Assembly (NCBI GenBank): GCA_017631885.1
Contig: JAGBSH010000021.1
Coordinates: forward strand, 1-64,000
DNA length: 64,000 nt
Reading direction: 5' to 3'
Source of the DNA: Fibrobacteraceae bacterium
GTDB taxonomy: Bacteria; Fibrobacterota; Fibrobacteria; Fibrobacterales; Fibrobacteraceae
This document shows, piece by piece, positions 17,021 through 25,452 of this stretch. The number at the start of each line of letters is the position of its first letter. The first letter of the stretch is position 1. The position numbers and the translations under genes are program-made. The notes under the pieces were generated by a model that was not told the origin of the DNA, did not search any database, and saw nothing but the letters and a program-made list of their open reading frames with translations.

Positions 17021-18219
17021 AAAAGTTGATGCTCCTTGGCGGATTGCGCTACTTGTTGCCTGTAATAGAGGAGGCTCACAAGTTGGGCATCTATGTAATT
17101 ACAGCTGATTACTTACCAGATAATATTGCTCACAAATATTCCGACGAATACTGTAATGTGAGTATAATCGACAAAGAAGCTGTTCTTAAAGCAGCACAAG
17201 AACTAAAAATTGATGGAATTCTTTCGCATGCAGTAGATCCAGGCGTTGTTTCTGCTGCTTATGTAGCAGAAAAAATGGGACTGCCGTTTCAGTGCAGTTA
17301 TGAGGCTGCTTGTATTTTGCAAGATAAGTCTCTTTTTCGCAAGTTTCTTACCGAACACGGGTTCAACTGTCCGAAGGCGAAGGGATACGACAACGCTGAG
17401 GATGCTCTAAAAGACATTGACTATTTCAATTGGCCTGTTATTGTGAAGCCGGTGGATTCCGCAGGCAGCAAGGGAGTGACGAAAGTCGAAGAGAAAGCCG
17501 ATTTACAAAAGGCTATTGAAACTGCCCTTTCCGCCTCGCTCTCTAAACATTTCGTAATTGAAGACTTCTTGGACAAGGTGGGGGCGCAGTCTAGTGCAGA
17601 CATTTTTACTATAGATGGTAAACTTGTGTATCCAGCTTATTCTGACCAGTTGTTTGACAAGAATGCAGCCAACCCATACACGCCTGCTATTGAAATTTGG
17701 CCGGCCTCAATGGAGCAAAATTTTCAGGATGACTTGACTGCGCAGTTGCAGCGACTGTTCTCGTTGCTCGGCGTGAAATCAGGCATCTACAACGTGGAAA
17801 GTCGGGTATGCTCTGATGGCAGGGCTTATATTATGGAGGTAAGTCCCCGAGGTGGTGGAAACCGCATCGCAGAACTGCAGGACATGGCGACAAGCCAGAG
17901 CCTAATCGTAAACGAAATCAAGAAAGCCCTCGGCATGTCGCTTGACAAGATCACAGCACCCAAATACGATGGAATCTGGTGCAACTATATTTTGCACACA
18001 AATAAATCAGGCGTATTTGAGGCAATAGATATCAATCCCGAATTTCAAAAAAAACATATTCGTGACATTGGATTAATCGTAAAGCCCGGTGATAAAGTAG
18101 CTCCCTTTACAGGGGCAAATGCTTCTATCGGCACACTCTTCCTTCGTTTTGAAACACGTCAAGAATTAGAAAATGCTTTGAACAATTCAGCATCTTGGAT
18201 GCAAATCAGAGTGAAATAG
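17017..18219 (+). CDS. ATP-grasp ligase (carbamoyl-phosphate-synthase-like)
   Basis: 400-residue ATP-grasp enzyme, a family that joins a carboxylate to an amine through an acyl phosphate. The preATP-grasp part begins MKKLMLLGGLRYLLPVIEEAHKLG. The ATP-binding part has WPVIVKPVDSAGSKGVTKV, HFVIEDFLDKV, and the metal-binding YIMEVSPRGGGNRI. This subgroup often sits in surface-glycan loci, and a plausible job is amidation of a sugar amino group with an amino acid or similar acid (inference). It overlaps the regulator by ATGA. Its base composition is clearly richer in G+C (28 of 60 bases from 17461), pointing to a separate origin. Confidence 0.82.
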   Translation: MKKLMLLGGLRYLLPVIEEAHKLGIYVITADYLPDNIAHKYSDEYCNVSIIDKEAVLKAAQELKIDGILSHAVDPGVVSAAYVAEKMGLPFQCSYEAACILQDKSLFRKFLTEHGFNCPKAKGYDNAEDALKDIDYFNWPVIVKPVDSAGSKGVTKVEEKADLQKAIETALSASLSKHFVIEDFLDKVGAQSSADIFTIDGKLVYPAYSDQLFDKNAANPYTPAIEIWPASMEQNFQDDLTAQLQRLFSLLGVKSGIYNVESRVCSDGRAYIMEVSPRGGGNRIAELQDMATSQSLIVNEIKKALGMSLDKITAPKYDGIWCNYILHTNKSGVFEAIDINPEFQKKHIRDIGLIVKPGDKVAPFTGANASIGTLFLRFETRQELENALNNSASWMQIRVK

Positions 18220-18227
18220 GGTAAAAT

Positions 18228-19193
18228 ATGAAACCAATTGGCGGATACTTTGAATGGGAATTTTCACTTGTAAAAAAAACAATACTGCATGAAAATGCGG
18301 TTTACTTGAATAGTGGTCGCCATGCCTTAGAATATATTTTGCAGGGCTTACAAAATATAAAGTGTCTTTGGATCCCATATTTCACTTGTGATGTCGTATT
18401 GCAGCCATTACAAAAACTCAATATTCCCTATAAATTTTATAGGATTAGTGCGGATTTAGAATTGAGTGAAAATATTGAATTGGGAGATGGAGAATATCTG
18501 CTCTACACCAATTATTATGGAATTAAGGATGATTATTGCAATCAAATCGCTGAAAAATATGGCGATAGAGCCATTATTGATAATGCCCAAGCTCTTTTCT
18601 GTAAGCCGATTGTAGGGAAGAATCAATTCTATAGTCCACGCAAGTTTATGGGAATGCCCGATGGCGGTATAGCAGTGACGAATTTTCCAAATACCGAAAA
18701 CCTATTGCCCGTTGACCAGTCTTTTGACCGTTGTTCTCATCTGTTGAAACGACACGAATTGATTCCCGCTGAAGGATACAATGAGTTTAAAGAAAACAGC
18801 AGGAAAATTACGGCCGCTCCGCTATCTCAAATGAGCACAATTTCTCAAAAAATTTTCAAATCCGTTGATTTGGAATTTATCAAAAAACGTCGTCGTGAAA
18901 ATTTTGAGACTTTGCATAAGAGCCTTGGAGATTCGAATAGGTTAAATATTTCTTCTTTGGATTCTTTTGAGTGTCCTTTGGTCTATCCGTACTGGTCTGA
19001 CGATGCGGAACTGAAAAAGAAACTTATCGAAAAAAGTATATTTGTTGCTACATACTGGCCGAATGTCTTTGAGTGGTGCAAGCCAGATGATTTAGAATAT
19101 AATCTAGCATCGAATGTGGTTTGCATCCCCATAGATCAAAGATATGAAATTGAAGATATGGATAGAATTGTAAAGGAGATTGAAAGATGTTAA
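18228..19193 (+). CDS. Divergent PLP-dependent aminotransferase-like protein of a glycan cluster
   Basis: 321 residues, shorter than typical DegT enzymes (~370). The fold is still recognisable: YLNSGRHALEYIL as the PLP phosphate-binding start, IIDNAQALF (Asp118) in place of the ED/DAAHALG block, and FYSPRKFMGMPDGGIAVT, where Lys139 sits in the Schiff-base lysine position. The match to DegT is weak, so it may be an aminotransferase acting on an unusual sugar or a related lyase or dehydratase. An AGGG sits before the ATG. Its end overlaps the next gene by 7 bases, so the two are translated together. Confidence 0.65.
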   Translation: MKPIGGYFEWEFSLVKKTILHENAVYLNSGRHALEYILQGLQNIKCLWIPYFTCDVVLQPLQKLNIPYKFYRISADLELSENIELGDGEYLLYTNYYGIKDDYCNQIAEKYGDRAIIDNAQALFCKPIVGKNQFYSPRKFMGMPDGGIAVTNFPNTENLLPVDQSFDRCSHLLKRHELIPAEGYNEFKENSRKITAAPLSQMSTISQKIFKSVDLEFIKKRRRENFETLHKSLGDSNRLNISSLDSFECPLVYPYWSDDAELKKKLIEKSIFVATYWPNVFEWCKPDDLEYNLASNVVCIPIDQRYEIEDMDRIVKEIERC

Positions 19194-19804
19194 AGGGAAA
19201 ATTTGTTTATTTACGAATGATTGAACTTGCTGATGTAGAATTGACATATGGGTGGCATAACGATTGTGAACTACAGAAGATGACGTGTGGTCCAATCCGT
19301 GTCGTATCTAAAGAAATTGAGAAGAACTGGGTGCTGTCCAAAACAACTAATAATGGGAAGGATATCTATTTGTCTATTTGTTTAAATGAAAATGATAAGA
19401 TGATAGGACTGATATCAATTAACGATATAGACTTTCTCAACAGAAAATGCAATTGTGGAGGCATTCTTATAGGTGATAAGGATTATCGTGATGGTGTTGC
19501 GTATCGTGAATCGTTAAAAATGATGCGGGCTTATGTTTTTGAGCAATTGAATATGAATAAGCTTACGGGAAAGTGCTTAGAATCACATGTTTTATCTCGT
19601 GCTGATATGGAGTCTGCAGGTTATAAATTAGAAGGAACATTGAGGGATGAAGTGTATAAGAACGGAATCTTTCATAATGTTCTCTGTTATTCCTTGTTAA
19701 AAAGTGAGTATAGTGAGTTTAAGTCTTTGTATGATGATGAAGATAAATACTTGCTCGTTTTTGCAAGGATGGTAAGAAAAATTAAAAAAGAGTTAAAACA
19801 ATAG
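19187..19804 (+). CDS. GNAT-family N-acyltransferase
   Basis: 205 residues of the RimJ/RimL-like GNAT type: MLKGKFVYLRMIELADVELTYGWHND at the N-terminus, MIGLISINDIDFLNRKCNCGGILIGD as the central strands, then ESLKMMRAYVFEQLNMNKLTGKCLE and AGYKLEGTLRDEVYKNG for the acyl-donor side. GNATs of this kind in polysaccharide loci acylate amino sugars such as 4-amino-4,6-dideoxyhexoses. A strong AAGGAGAT ribosome site lies within the end of the preceding gene. Immediately followed by an acyl carrier protein gene, it may take its acyl group from that carrier rather than from CoA (inference). Confidence 0.85.
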   Translation: MLKGKFVYLRMIELADVELTYGWHNDCELQKMTCGPIRVVSKEIEKNWVLSKTTNNGKDIYLSICLNENDKMIGLISINDIDFLNRKCNCGGILIGDKDYRDGVAYRESLKMMRAYVFEQLNMNKLTGKCLESHVLSRADMESAGYKLEGTLRDEVYKNGIFHNVLCYSLLKSEYSEFKSLYDDEDKYLLVFARMVRKIKKELKQ

Positions 19805-19820
19805 CAAAAAGGAAAAACTT

Positions 19821-20045
19821 ATGGATATCAAAGAATTCATTTTAAAATTCGCAGAAGAAATTGAAATTGAGAATCAGGAGGATTTAACTCCTGATACCGT
19901 ATTTCGTGATTTGGAAGAATGGTCTTCTTTGTCAGTCATGGTGTTTATCGCCTTTGCCGATGAAAATTTTGGAAAGCAAATCGGGGACAAGCAAATCGCT
20001 GAATGCAATACAATTCAAGATCTTTATAATCTAATGAAGGCATAA
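19821..20045 (+). CDS. Acyl carrier protein
   Basis: 74-residue acidic helical protein with the ACP pattern: DLTPDTVFRDLEEWSSLSVMVFIAFADENFG, where the second Ser of the WSSLS block stands in the DSL position for the phosphopantetheine arm. The usual Asp before the serine is absent, which is tolerated in many specialised ACPs. An AAGGA ribosome site precedes the ATG. The gene is followed after 2 bases by a KAS III gene. It is a dedicated carrier for the acyl group made by the next two genes rather than the housekeeping AcpP (inference from context). Confidence 0.85.
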   Translation: MDIKEFILKFAEEIEIENQEDLTPDTVFRDLEEWSSLSVMVFIAFADENFGKQIGDKQIAECNTIQDLYNLMKA

Positions 20046-20047
20046 AA

Positions 20048-21202
20048 ATGGCAATCATGAAGTTTAATGGAATCGGCATCACTGCAATGGCTGGTGCTGT
20101 GCCGAGTCATGTTGTTGAAAATTTGAAATATACAGATCATTTTTCGCCAGAAATGGTTAAGGAAGTGGTAGAAAAGGTCGGTATTTACGAACGTCGTTTT
20201 GCAGACGAGAAAACATGCTCTAGCGACCTGTGCTTTGCCGCGGCTCAAAAGTTAATTCTTGATAATAATATCAATCGAGATGAAATAGACTTGCTAGTGT
20301 TTATTTCTCAAACAGCGGATTACCGCATGCCAGCAACATCTATTACATTGCAACATCGTTTAGGGTTGAAGAACTCTTGTATTGCATTTGATGTAAATCT
20401 AGGATGTTCCGCATTTCTTTACGGGATGTCAGTTGTTTATAGTATGGTGTCATCCGGAAATATTAGGAAAGCATTGATTCTCGATGGAGAAACTAGAAGC
20501 AAGGTGTATGGGCCGAGAGATAGACGTTCTGCCTTTATCTTTGGCGATGCTGGCGTTGCAGCACTTGTCGAACGTAATCCCAAGTTCGGTGATTCATACA
20601 TATCTTTGAATTCTGATGGCTCCCGAGCTGACCTGATTATGATTAAAGCAGGCGGTTATCGTCACATGTCCACTCCTGAAACCCTTAAGGAACGTGTTAT
20701 TGATGAATATGGCAATATGCGTAGTGATGAACAGGGGTATATGAAGGGTGGGGATGTTTTCAATTTTGTCATTCGTGAGATTCCGCGAGATATCAAGAAT
20801 ACCCTTGCGACAGCGAATGTAACTGCAGATCAAATGGATTATATTGTATTCCATCAAGCAAATAATTTCATCAATTCCTACATAGCCAAGAAAATGAAAT
20901 TGAATGTGGAAAAAATCCCGCACACAATTGAAAAATTTGGAAACACATCCAGTGTTAGTGTTCCTCTTACCATTGTGAGCGAATTGAACGGAAAACTTGA
21001 TGGACAAAAGACATTGCTGATGAGTGCATTCGGAGTGGGTATGACTTGGGCGTCAGGAATTATTCCTTTTGTTGATTGTAAAATTAGTGATATTGTTGAA
21101 GTTGAAAATGGACTCCCTTGTGATGAGTTTCTTCGTCGTGATTATACACCGATTGAGGGGGGGGCTGAAGAATCCACAACGAACCCCAAAAAAGAAGATT
21201 AG
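20048..21202 (+). CDS. Beta-ketoacyl-ACP synthase III-like enzyme
   Basis: 384-residue thiolase-fold condensing enzyme of the FabH family, somewhat longer than housekeeping FabH (~320). The catalytic triad is complete: Cys120 in NLGCSAFLYG, His269 in VFHQANNFI and Asn299 in KFGNTSSVSVPL. GDAGVAALVE and MSAFGVGMTWASGII are further family blocks. FabH-type enzymes condense an acyl-CoA with malonyl-ACP to give a 3-oxoacyl-ACP. A ~40-residue hydrophilic C-terminal tail (EESTTNPKKED end) is unusual. Lying between an ACP and an SDR gene, it very probably starts a short acyl chain for sugar decoration. Confidence 0.9.
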   Translation: MAIMKFNGIGITAMAGAVPSHVVENLKYTDHFSPEMVKEVVEKVGIYERRFADEKTCSSDLCFAAAQKLILDNNINRDEIDLLVFISQTADYRMPATSITLQHRLGLKNSCIAFDVNLGCSAFLYGMSVVYSMVSSGNIRKALILDGETRSKVYGPRDRRSAFIFGDAGVAALVERNPKFGDSYISLNSDGSRADLIMIKAGGYRHMSTPETLKERVIDEYGNMRSDEQGYMKGGDVFNFVIREIPRDIKNTLATANVTADQMDYIVFHQANNFINSYIAKKMKLNVEKIPHTIEKFGNTSSVSVPLTIVSELNGKLDGQKTLLMSAFGVGMTWASGIIPFVDCKISDIVEVENGLPCDEFLRRDYTPIEGGAEESTTNPKKED

Positions 21203-21213
21203 TTGAGGTTTAT

Positions 21214-21975
21214 ATGTTCAATCCCTTTTCATTAGAAAATAAGACTATTTTAATAACTGGTGCATCTAGTGGTATTGGTCGTCAATGTGCTATTGATTGT
21301 TCCAAAATGGGAGCGAAAGTTGTTCTTATTGCTCGCAATGAAGAAAGGTTAAATGAAACGCGTTCTATGATGGAAGGGAATGGACATGTGCTAGTTTGTC
21401 AGGATTTGACCTGTTTTGAGAAGATTCCCGATATTGTAAAAAATATTGTCAAACAGATAGGTGCTTTGGACGGTGTTTTGCATTGCGCCGGTATTAGCAA
21501 TACGGAACCGCTGAAACTTTATGGCGTAGATCGTCTGGAGGAGTTCTTTGGGGCGAATGTCTTTGGTGCTGTAATGCTGACTAGGGAAATTTGCAAACTG
21601 AAAAACATCAACAAAAATGGTGCAAGTATTGTCTTTTTTGCATCTGTAGCTGGCATTGTAGGAGAAAGTTGCAAATCTGCGTATTCAATGACTAAGGGTG
21701 CTTTAATAAGCGGAACACGAGCATTAGCAGTGGAATACTCCAAAAAGAATATACGTGTAAACAGTGTTTCTCCAGGTGTAATTGAAACACCGATTAATGC
21801 AAAGCAGAAATATATGGTGGAGCCTGAATTGAGGGCTCAATTTGAAGCCAAACATCTTCTAGGACTTGGAAAAACGACAGACATTTCTAATGCGTGTATC
21901 TATTTACTTTCGGATGCAAGCCGTTGGGTAACTGGGCAAAATTTAATTGTTGATGGTGGTTATACGGTAAGATAG
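21214..21975 (+). CDS. Short-chain dehydrogenase/reductase, FabG-like
   Basis: 253-residue classical SDR: cofactor motif TGASSGIG (15-22), catalytic Ser144, Tyr157 and Lys161 (FFASVAG, AYSMTK), and the C-terminal VTGQNLIVDGGYT typical of 3-oxoacyl-ACP reductases. In this setting it would reduce the 3-oxoacyl-ACP made by the upstream KAS III to a 3-hydroxyacyl-ACP. A GAGG ribosome site lies 7 bases before the ATG. It could instead reduce a keto sugar, but the neighbouring ACP and KAS genes favour the acyl role. Confidence 0.9.
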   Translation: MFNPFSLENKTILITGASSGIGRQCAIDCSKMGAKVVLIARNEERLNETRSMMEGNGHVLVCQDLTCFEKIPDIVKNIVKQIGALDGVLHCAGISNTEPLKLYGVDRLEEFFGANVFGAVMLTREICKLKNINKNGASIVFFASVAGIVGESCKSAYSMTKGALISGTRALAVEYSKKNIRVNSVSPGVIETPINAKQKYMVEPELRAQFEAKHLLGLGKTTDISNACIYLLSDASRWVTGQNLIVDGGYTVR

Positions 21976-22005
21976 TTTAAAAAGAAAAAGTTAGTGGAAT
22001 TTTTT

Positions 22006-23457
22006 ATGTCCCTAAAATCGTCTGTTATAACCTCACTTATTTGGAAATTCCTTGAGCGTATAGGCACTCAAGGAGTCCAATTTGTTGTTGCGATTGTTTT
22101 AGCGCGTTTGCTATCTCCATCGGATTTCGGTTTGATTGCTTTGGTAACCGTTTTTGTGACGATTGCAAATGTTTTTGTTCAAAGTGGATTAAATACTGCT
22201 TTAATACAGAAGAAAAATGCGGACAATTTAGATTTTTCAACGGTCTTTTTTACAAGTTTGGCTTTATCGCTTATTTTGTATGCTGGATTGTTTTTATCGG
22301 CACCATTAATTGCAAAATTTTATAACAACCAGTTAGAACTAATACCTGTCATTCGTGTGCTAGGCTTAATGCTTCCGCTAGGTGCGTTGAATTCAATTCA
22401 GGAAGCCTATGTGGCTCGCAACATGATGTTCAAAAAACTTTTTTATCGGAGTATAGGAGCTATTATTCCGGCTGGTTTAATTGGCGTGGCTGTTGCATAT
22501 TTAGGTTATGGAATTTGGGCACTTGTTGCTCAACAACTCGCAAATAGTTTGTTAGTTTGTATTATTATGTGGTTTACTGTTAAATGGAGACCAAATTTTT
22601 CGTTTTCATTTGAGCGGTGGAAAGGTCTTTTTTCTTTTGGTTGGAAACTTCTTTGTTCGGCCTTATTAGATACATTTTATCGAAATATGAGAAATCTTGT
22701 TATTGGCAAAATGTTTACCTCTGCAGATTTAGGGTATTATAATCGTGGAGATCAATTTCCCCATTTAATCATCAACAATTTAAATGACTCGATTCAATCG
22801 GTAATGTTACCATCTCTTTCTTCTGTACAAGACGACAAAATTCGTTTAAAGAATTTGGCTCGTCGTTCAATTGTTACAAGTTCGTTTTTAATTTTGCCTT
22901 TAATGGCTGGTTTGGCGGCTGTTGCTGAGCCACTAACTCTTGTGATTCTTGGCGAAAAGTGGCTCCCAGCAGTGCCTTTTATTCAAATTTGTTGTTTTAG
23001 TTATGCATTCTGGCCAATTCATACAACCAACCTTTCGGCTATTAATGCTGTTGGGCGTAGTGATGTATTTTTAAAACTTGAGTTTATAAAAAAAGGGTAT
23101 GGTTTTGTAGTGCTTCTTCTTGCAATCTGGTTATTTCGTTCGCCAATCGGCATTGCAATGAGTGTGGTCATTACAGCTCCTATTGGGGCGTTTGTAAATG
23201 CTTTTCCTAATAAAAAACTTTTAAATTATGGATATTTAGAACAAATGAAAGATATTTTGCCTTCGTTTGTTTTATCTCTTGTGATGGGGTGTGGGGTTTA
23301 TGCCTTATCTCAAGTTTGGATTGGCTCACCTTTAATACAATTGATTTTTTTTACTATTATAGGTTCAGTTTTTTATCTTGGAATAGCCAAATTATTTCAC
23401 TTTGAATGCTTGGATTATTTGATTAATACGATAAAAGAGTTTCGGAAAAGAAAATAG
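22006..23457 (+). CDS. Wzx-like polysaccharide flippase (MOP superfamily)
   Basis: 483-residue membrane protein with about 14 hydrophobic segments. The start SLKSSVITSLIWKFLERIGTQGVQFVVAIVLARLLSPSDFGLIALV is typical of the WzxC/polysaccharide_synt group. Such proteins flip lipid-linked sugar units from cytoplasm to periplasm, to be joined by the polymerase at 13316. A GTG at 21994 is in frame, but ATG 22006 is chosen because GTGGA then lies at good ribosome-site distance. It is the last gene of the polysaccharide cluster and meets a minus-strand gene tail to tail after 6 bases. Confidence 0.92.
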   Translation: MSLKSSVITSLIWKFLERIGTQGVQFVVAIVLARLLSPSDFGLIALVTVFVTIANVFVQSGLNTALIQKKNADNLDFSTVFFTSLALSLILYAGLFLSAPLIAKFYNNQLELIPVIRVLGLMLPLGALNSIQEAYVARNMMFKKLFYRSIGAIIPAGLIGVAVAYLGYGIWALVAQQLANSLLVCIIMWFTVKWRPNFSFSFERWKGLFSFGWKLLCSALLDTFYRNMRNLVIGKMFTSADLGYYNRGDQFPHLIINNLNDSIQSVMLPSLSSVQDDKIRLKNLARRSIVTSSFLILPLMAGLAAVAEPLTLVILGEKWLPAVPFIQICCFSYAFWPIHTTNLSAINAVGRSDVFLKLEFIKKGYGFVVLLLAIWLFRSPIGIAMSVVITAPIGAFVNAFPNKKLLNYGYLEQMKDILPSFVLSLVMGCGVYALSQVWIGSPLIQLIFFTIIGSVFYLGIAKLFHFECLDYLINTIKEFRKRK

Positions 23458-23463
23458 TTTAAT

Positions 23464-24354
23464 TTACTGATCCTTCAGTCTTTTAAGTGGACCTTCAAAT
23501 TGTTCTATTAATTTATTTATTGGTTCGGTTCCTTTAAAAAAAACTTTTGAGTCAAACCCATCATCAGCAGTTAAATGGCATTTTTTTAAAGCTTCTTTTA
23601 CAGCTTTAGCACCTACTTGCGCTTTCCACGATTTAAAACCAATTTTAAAACGTCTTTCAACTTCTTTTTCTCGGAAGCCCCAAAGTTTTTTTTCTTTTTC
23701 CTTGTATACAACATCAATAAACCCACCAGATGGGTTATCTAGCTTACAATTAAACTGCCTTAATTTAGCGTCAAATTCACGATAAGTTAAGGCATAGTAA
23801 TTTTTATCTATACTTCTAGTTTTTTTCTCAATGAAGTTTTTTAAAAAATAAATTTCTGTATCATTAGGATACTTGCGTTGTATTTTTTTGTATTCCTTGT
23901 ATTGATTAAGTTCATTTGCAGCAGTTCTTATAGCTAGTTCTCGAAAATCATTAATCGAAGAATTTACAACACGCCCATTTTTATATAAAATGTATATAAG
24001 CATAAGTAATGCTATTCTTTTATTTCCATCATGAAATGCATGATTTTTTACTAGACCAAAGAATAAAGTTGCTGCAATTGTTTCCAATTTAGTCCATTTA
24101 TAGGATTCCCCAAAAGAAACTATTTGACGACCAATAGCGGATTCAAGAAGAGAAATATTTTTTATTCCTATAAACATTCCTTCTTCTTTATCATTTTCAA
24201 GAAAATAATCTGCCAATAAGTAATATCCACGAAGGACTTCGTTATTTGTTACAAGGTTAACATTCTTTATTTTGTGAGGCCAATCTTGATACTTCATTAA
24301 AGACTTGTATTCATATTCGTATTTTTTTTTGAGCTCTTTACAAATATATTCCAT
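23464..24354 (-). CDS. Doc/Fic-domain protein without a visible antitoxin
   Basis: 296 residues. The Fic motif HAFHDGNKR (105-113) has the Doc-type form with Lys in place of Gly, and the upstream block NISLLESAIGRQ resembles the active-site flap of Doc. Doc toxins phosphorylate EF-Tu; other Fic proteins AMPylate targets. A C-terminal half of ~140 basic residues is not part of the usual 126-residue Doc and is not recognised. No Phd-like antitoxin gene lies on either side (upstream is a non-coding gap with a transposase remnant; downstream is the flippase). It may be a remnant, a regulated single-gene enzyme, or use the C-terminal half for control. Confidence 0.8.
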   Translation of the reverse strand: MEYICKELKKKYEYEYKSLMKYQDWPHKIKNVNLVTNNEVLRGYYLLADYFLENDKEEGMFIGIKNISLLESAIGRQIVSFGESYKWTKLETIAATLFFGLVKNHAFHDGNKRIALLMLIYILYKNGRVVNSSINDFRELAIRTAANELNQYKEYKKIQRKYPNDTEIYFLKNFIEKKTRSIDKNYYALTYREFDAKLRQFNCKLDNPSGGFIDVVYKEKEKKLWGFREKEVERRFKIGFKSWKAQVGAKAVKEALKKCHLTADDGFDSKVFFKGTEPINKLIEQFEGPLKRLKDQ

Positions 24355-24453
24355 TATACATTTCCTTTTCTCAAAAGGTTATACACAATCTCAAAATAAG
24401 AAATATAACTTTTTTTAAGGATATGAAACATATGCATGTCCTCCCCCCCATAA

Positions 24454-24690
24454 TTAAGACTATTCCCAACTAAACAAAAACCAATTCAGCCTTGTCAAGG
24501 ACCTACCTTTTCTAGCCCAAAAACAGACATAAAGAAACTAACACATTCCGAATCGGAAATTATCAAAAGCGGAATAGAATTAGAAGCTGGCATACCTGCA
24601 AATGAAATTTGCAACCGTCTGAACATTTTACGCCCAACGCTTTATCAATGGAAAAGAAAATACTTTAACCCCATTCTAAAAATGGGGTAG
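24454..24690 (+). pseudogene. Remnant of an IS3-type transposase OrfA (helix-turn-helix)
   Basis: The frame is open between stops at 24451 and 24688 but has no start codon. Its C-terminal part (ELEAGIPANEICNRLNILR then TLYQWKRKY) has the helix-turn-helix pattern of HTH_Tnp_1 proteins from IS3-like elements. No OrfB or inverted repeats are seen nearby. A short hairpin CCCCATT...AATGGGG overlaps its end. Elsewhere in the gap 24355-24831 I see only A/T-rich sequence and a run of seven C at 24443-24449. Confidence 0.5.
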
Positions 24691-24831
24691 CTGACACCCA
24701 ATAAAAAAAGCGTTTTTTATCTTATTTTGTTTCACTTCTTGTTTTTTTTATTATATTCCAAGTTAGAATAGTGCTAAAAATGCTTTTTTAGGCAATTTTG
24801 GGCTTTTAACCTAAAATTTTAAGACTTATTT

Positions 24832-25425
24832 ATGAATCGTTATGATCTTGTTTTGCTTGGCCTTATCCTTGAAAAGGATTGTTGTGGCTATGATATCATA
24901 ACTCAAATCAGAGAACGTGAATTAGACCGTTGGGCTAAAATCAGTACATCGACTGTTTATACGCGTTTGGCTAAGCTTGAAAAAACAGGTTTTATTGTTG
25001 GGCATATTGAAAGGGAAGGGAACCGTCCAGAAAGAACGGTTTATTCGCTTGCCGAAAAAGGTTTGGATTTGTTCCGCAAAGAAGTAGTGCGCCATTTAAC
25101 GGGTTTTAACGATGACCCGCGCACGCTTGGTTTTGCGTTTCTTTATGGTATTGAACCTAAAGAGGTTGTTCGGGCTCTAGAAGCTCAAGAACGCCAACTT
25201 TTACGCGAAGTGGAACGTTTGAATAAAATGATTGAAGACGAACCGAAACCTACTCTTTACCCAGAAGGTCCGTTTTTGAATTGTATGAGTCGCGATCATA
25301 TTTTGGTTGAATTGAAGTATGTTCGTGCGGCAATTTCTATTTTGAAAGACCCAAGTAGAAATACCAAGTTAGATAGGTATTTTGGTATTAACTTCGGGGC
25401 AAGGAACTTTAACCAACAAGATTGA
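24832..25425 (+). CDS. PadR-family transcriptional regulator
   Basis: 197 residues. The winged-helix domain is at the N-terminus: LVLLGLILEKDCCGYDIITQI, then STSTVYTRLAKLEKTGFIVGHIEREGNRPERTVYSLAEKG, which is the PadR pattern. A C-terminal helical part (residues ~110-185) is for dimerisation and fits the PadR_2 (Vir_act_alpha_C-like) type. It lies 27 bases before the GH94 phosphorylase gene on the same strand, so it probably controls that gene and itself; the signal may be a cellodextrin or another metabolite (inference). Confidence 0.88.
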   Translation: MNRYDLVLLGLILEKDCCGYDIITQIRERELDRWAKISTSTVYTRLAKLEKTGFIVGHIEREGNRPERTVYSLAEKGLDLFRKEVVRHLTGFNDDPRTLGFAFLYGIEPKEVVRALEAQERQLLREVERLNKMIEDEPKPTLYPEGPFLNCMSRDHILVELKYVRAAISILKDPSRNTKLDRYFGINFGARNFNQQD

Positions 25426-25452
25426 TTTTTTTCACACTCTCACGGAGAAACT

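Noticed and set aside
24423-24474. Short frame MKHMHVLPP... ahead of the transposase remnant
   Set aside because: Only 16 codons, in a different frame from the remnant, and shifting at the C run meets a stop at 24451.
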